Below are positions 14,720 through 15,299 of a DNA stretch of 15,299 nt, piece by piece. Position numbers and translations under genes: made by a program. The first letter of the stretch is position 1, and each line of letters starts with the position of its first letter. The notes beneath the pieces were generated by a model. The model saw only the letters and a list, made by a program, of their open reading frames with translations, was not told where the DNA came from and did not search any database. The DNA comes from VMCP01 sp964645755 (GTDB lineage Bacteria > Bacteroidota > Bacteroidia > NS11-12g > UBA955): positions 1 to 15,299 of the forward strand of contig CAZYBT010000059.1 of the NCBI GenBank assembly GCA_964645755.1. Reading direction: 5' to 3'.

Positions 14720-15299
14720 ATGCAAAAAATAATGCGGATATTATTTGTGATTTGCGCAATTTTGCTCTCGAATTGCTCTCAAAGTAAAAGTAACCAATCT
14801 ATAAAAATGAATGAAGTGGATATGTCTCAGATAGATCCCAAAAACATGGATACCATTGTTTTGGGAGGCGGATGTTTTTGGTGTTTGGATGCTGTTTACC
14901 GTCGGGTTCCAGGAGTAATGGGTGTGGTTGCGGGTTACAGCAATGGTAAAATTGGAAATGTGACCTACAGAGAGGTTTGCAGTGGACTCACTGGTGCAGT
15001 AGAAGTGGTGAAAATTATGTACGATAAATCAAAAACCGATTTATCCAAAATTCTTGAAATTTTTTGGCACGTTCACAATCCAACTACCCTGAATCAGCAG
15101 GGAAATGATATCGGCACACAATATAGAAGCGGTATTTACTACAGAAACTTGGAGCAAAAAGAAGCGGCCATTAAGAGCCTGAAAGAAGCAGAGGAAAGCG
15201 GATTGTGGCCAGGCAAATACGTCACTGAAATACTTCCCTTAGAGAAATATTCCGACGCCGAAGACTATCACCAAAACTACTTCGAAAACAATCCAAACC
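14720..15299 (+). CDS. msrA: Peptide-methionine (S)-S-oxide reductase MsrA, lipoprotein type (partial)
   Basis: MsrA reduces the S-epimer of methionine sulfoxide in damaged proteins. Translation from the ATG at 14720 gives at least 193 residues with no stop before the window edge, so the C-terminus is missing. The N-terminus is a lipoprotein signal with lipobox-like LLSNC, Cys19 being the lipid-bearing residue, so the enzyme probably acts in the envelope. The catalytic motif GGGCFWC places the nucleophile at Cys52, with Cys55 nearby. Glu95, Asp130 and Tyr135 (QGNDIGTQYRS) correspond to E. coli Glu94, Asp129 and Tyr134. Variations are LDA in place of the usual C-x-E after the motif, TGAVEVV in place of TGHAEVV, and HVHNPTTL in place of HDPTT. 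The N-terminal lead of about 30 residues between the lipobox and the domain is a usual lipoprotein linker. Confidence 0.93.
   Translation, partial: MQKIMRILFVICAILLSNCSQSKSNQSIKMNEVDMSQIDPKNMDTIVLGGGCFWCLDAVYRRVPGVMGVVAGYSNGKIGNVTYREVCSGLTGAVEVVKIMYDKSKTDLSKILEIFWHVHNPTTLNQQGNDIGTQYRSGIYYRNLEQKEAAIKSLKEAEESGLWPGKYVTEILPLEKYSDAEDYHQNYFENNPN

Overview
The window looks like the chromosome of a member of the Bacteroidota. It is AT-rich and has no clear Shine-Dalgarno sequences. It encodes a GldB-type gliding/secretion lipoprotein, an outer-membrane beta-barrel protein, a Bacteroidota START-like small protein, and a large cell-surface protein whose C-terminus resembles a type IX secretion (T9SS) sorting domain. 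It cannot be placed more precisely from this sequence. Most genes are housekeeping or envelope genes; no phage, transposase, CRISPR array, tRNA or rRNA was seen.

Layout. (1) 94-1686: a START-like domain gene (+) converges with an M20 amidohydrolase gene (-), with no base between the two stop codons. (2) 1776-4270: dnaG (+), overlapped by 4 bp by a small membrane-anchored glucosaminidase-like gene. (3) 4275-7845: a three-gene minus-strand run, read as outer-membrane barrel protein, nadE, MFS transporter, with gaps of 6 and 1 nt. (4) 7868-10828: a plus-strand run of gldB, hotdog thioesterase, SAM methyltransferase and SDR oxidoreductase, joined by overlaps of 1, 4 and 4 bp, so very probably one translationally coupled operon. 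It starts about 22 nt from the divergent barrel gene. (5) 10902-11228: a yciH/SUI1 gene between stretches of low-complexity 7-bp and 10-bp repeats. (6) 11419-14612 (-): one large secreted surface protein broken into two reading frames by a single-base frameshift near 13111-13143. (7) 14720 to the right edge (+): a lipoprotein-type msrA, cut by the window end.

How the genes fit together. nadE next to gldB is, as I recall, a familiar Bacteroidota neighbourhood; here a barrel gene sits between them. GldB and the T9SS-like surface protein are consistent with a cell that has the T9SS/gliding apparatus, although its core genes are not in this window.

The points most worth a second look are the frameshift in the surface protein (decay, phase variation, recoding or sequencing error), the repeats that bracket yciH, including a 13-bp inverted pair, the unusual active-site surroundings of MsrA, and the tight gldB-thioesterase-methyltransferase-SDR operon. 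I did not find convincing evidence of a wholly new system.
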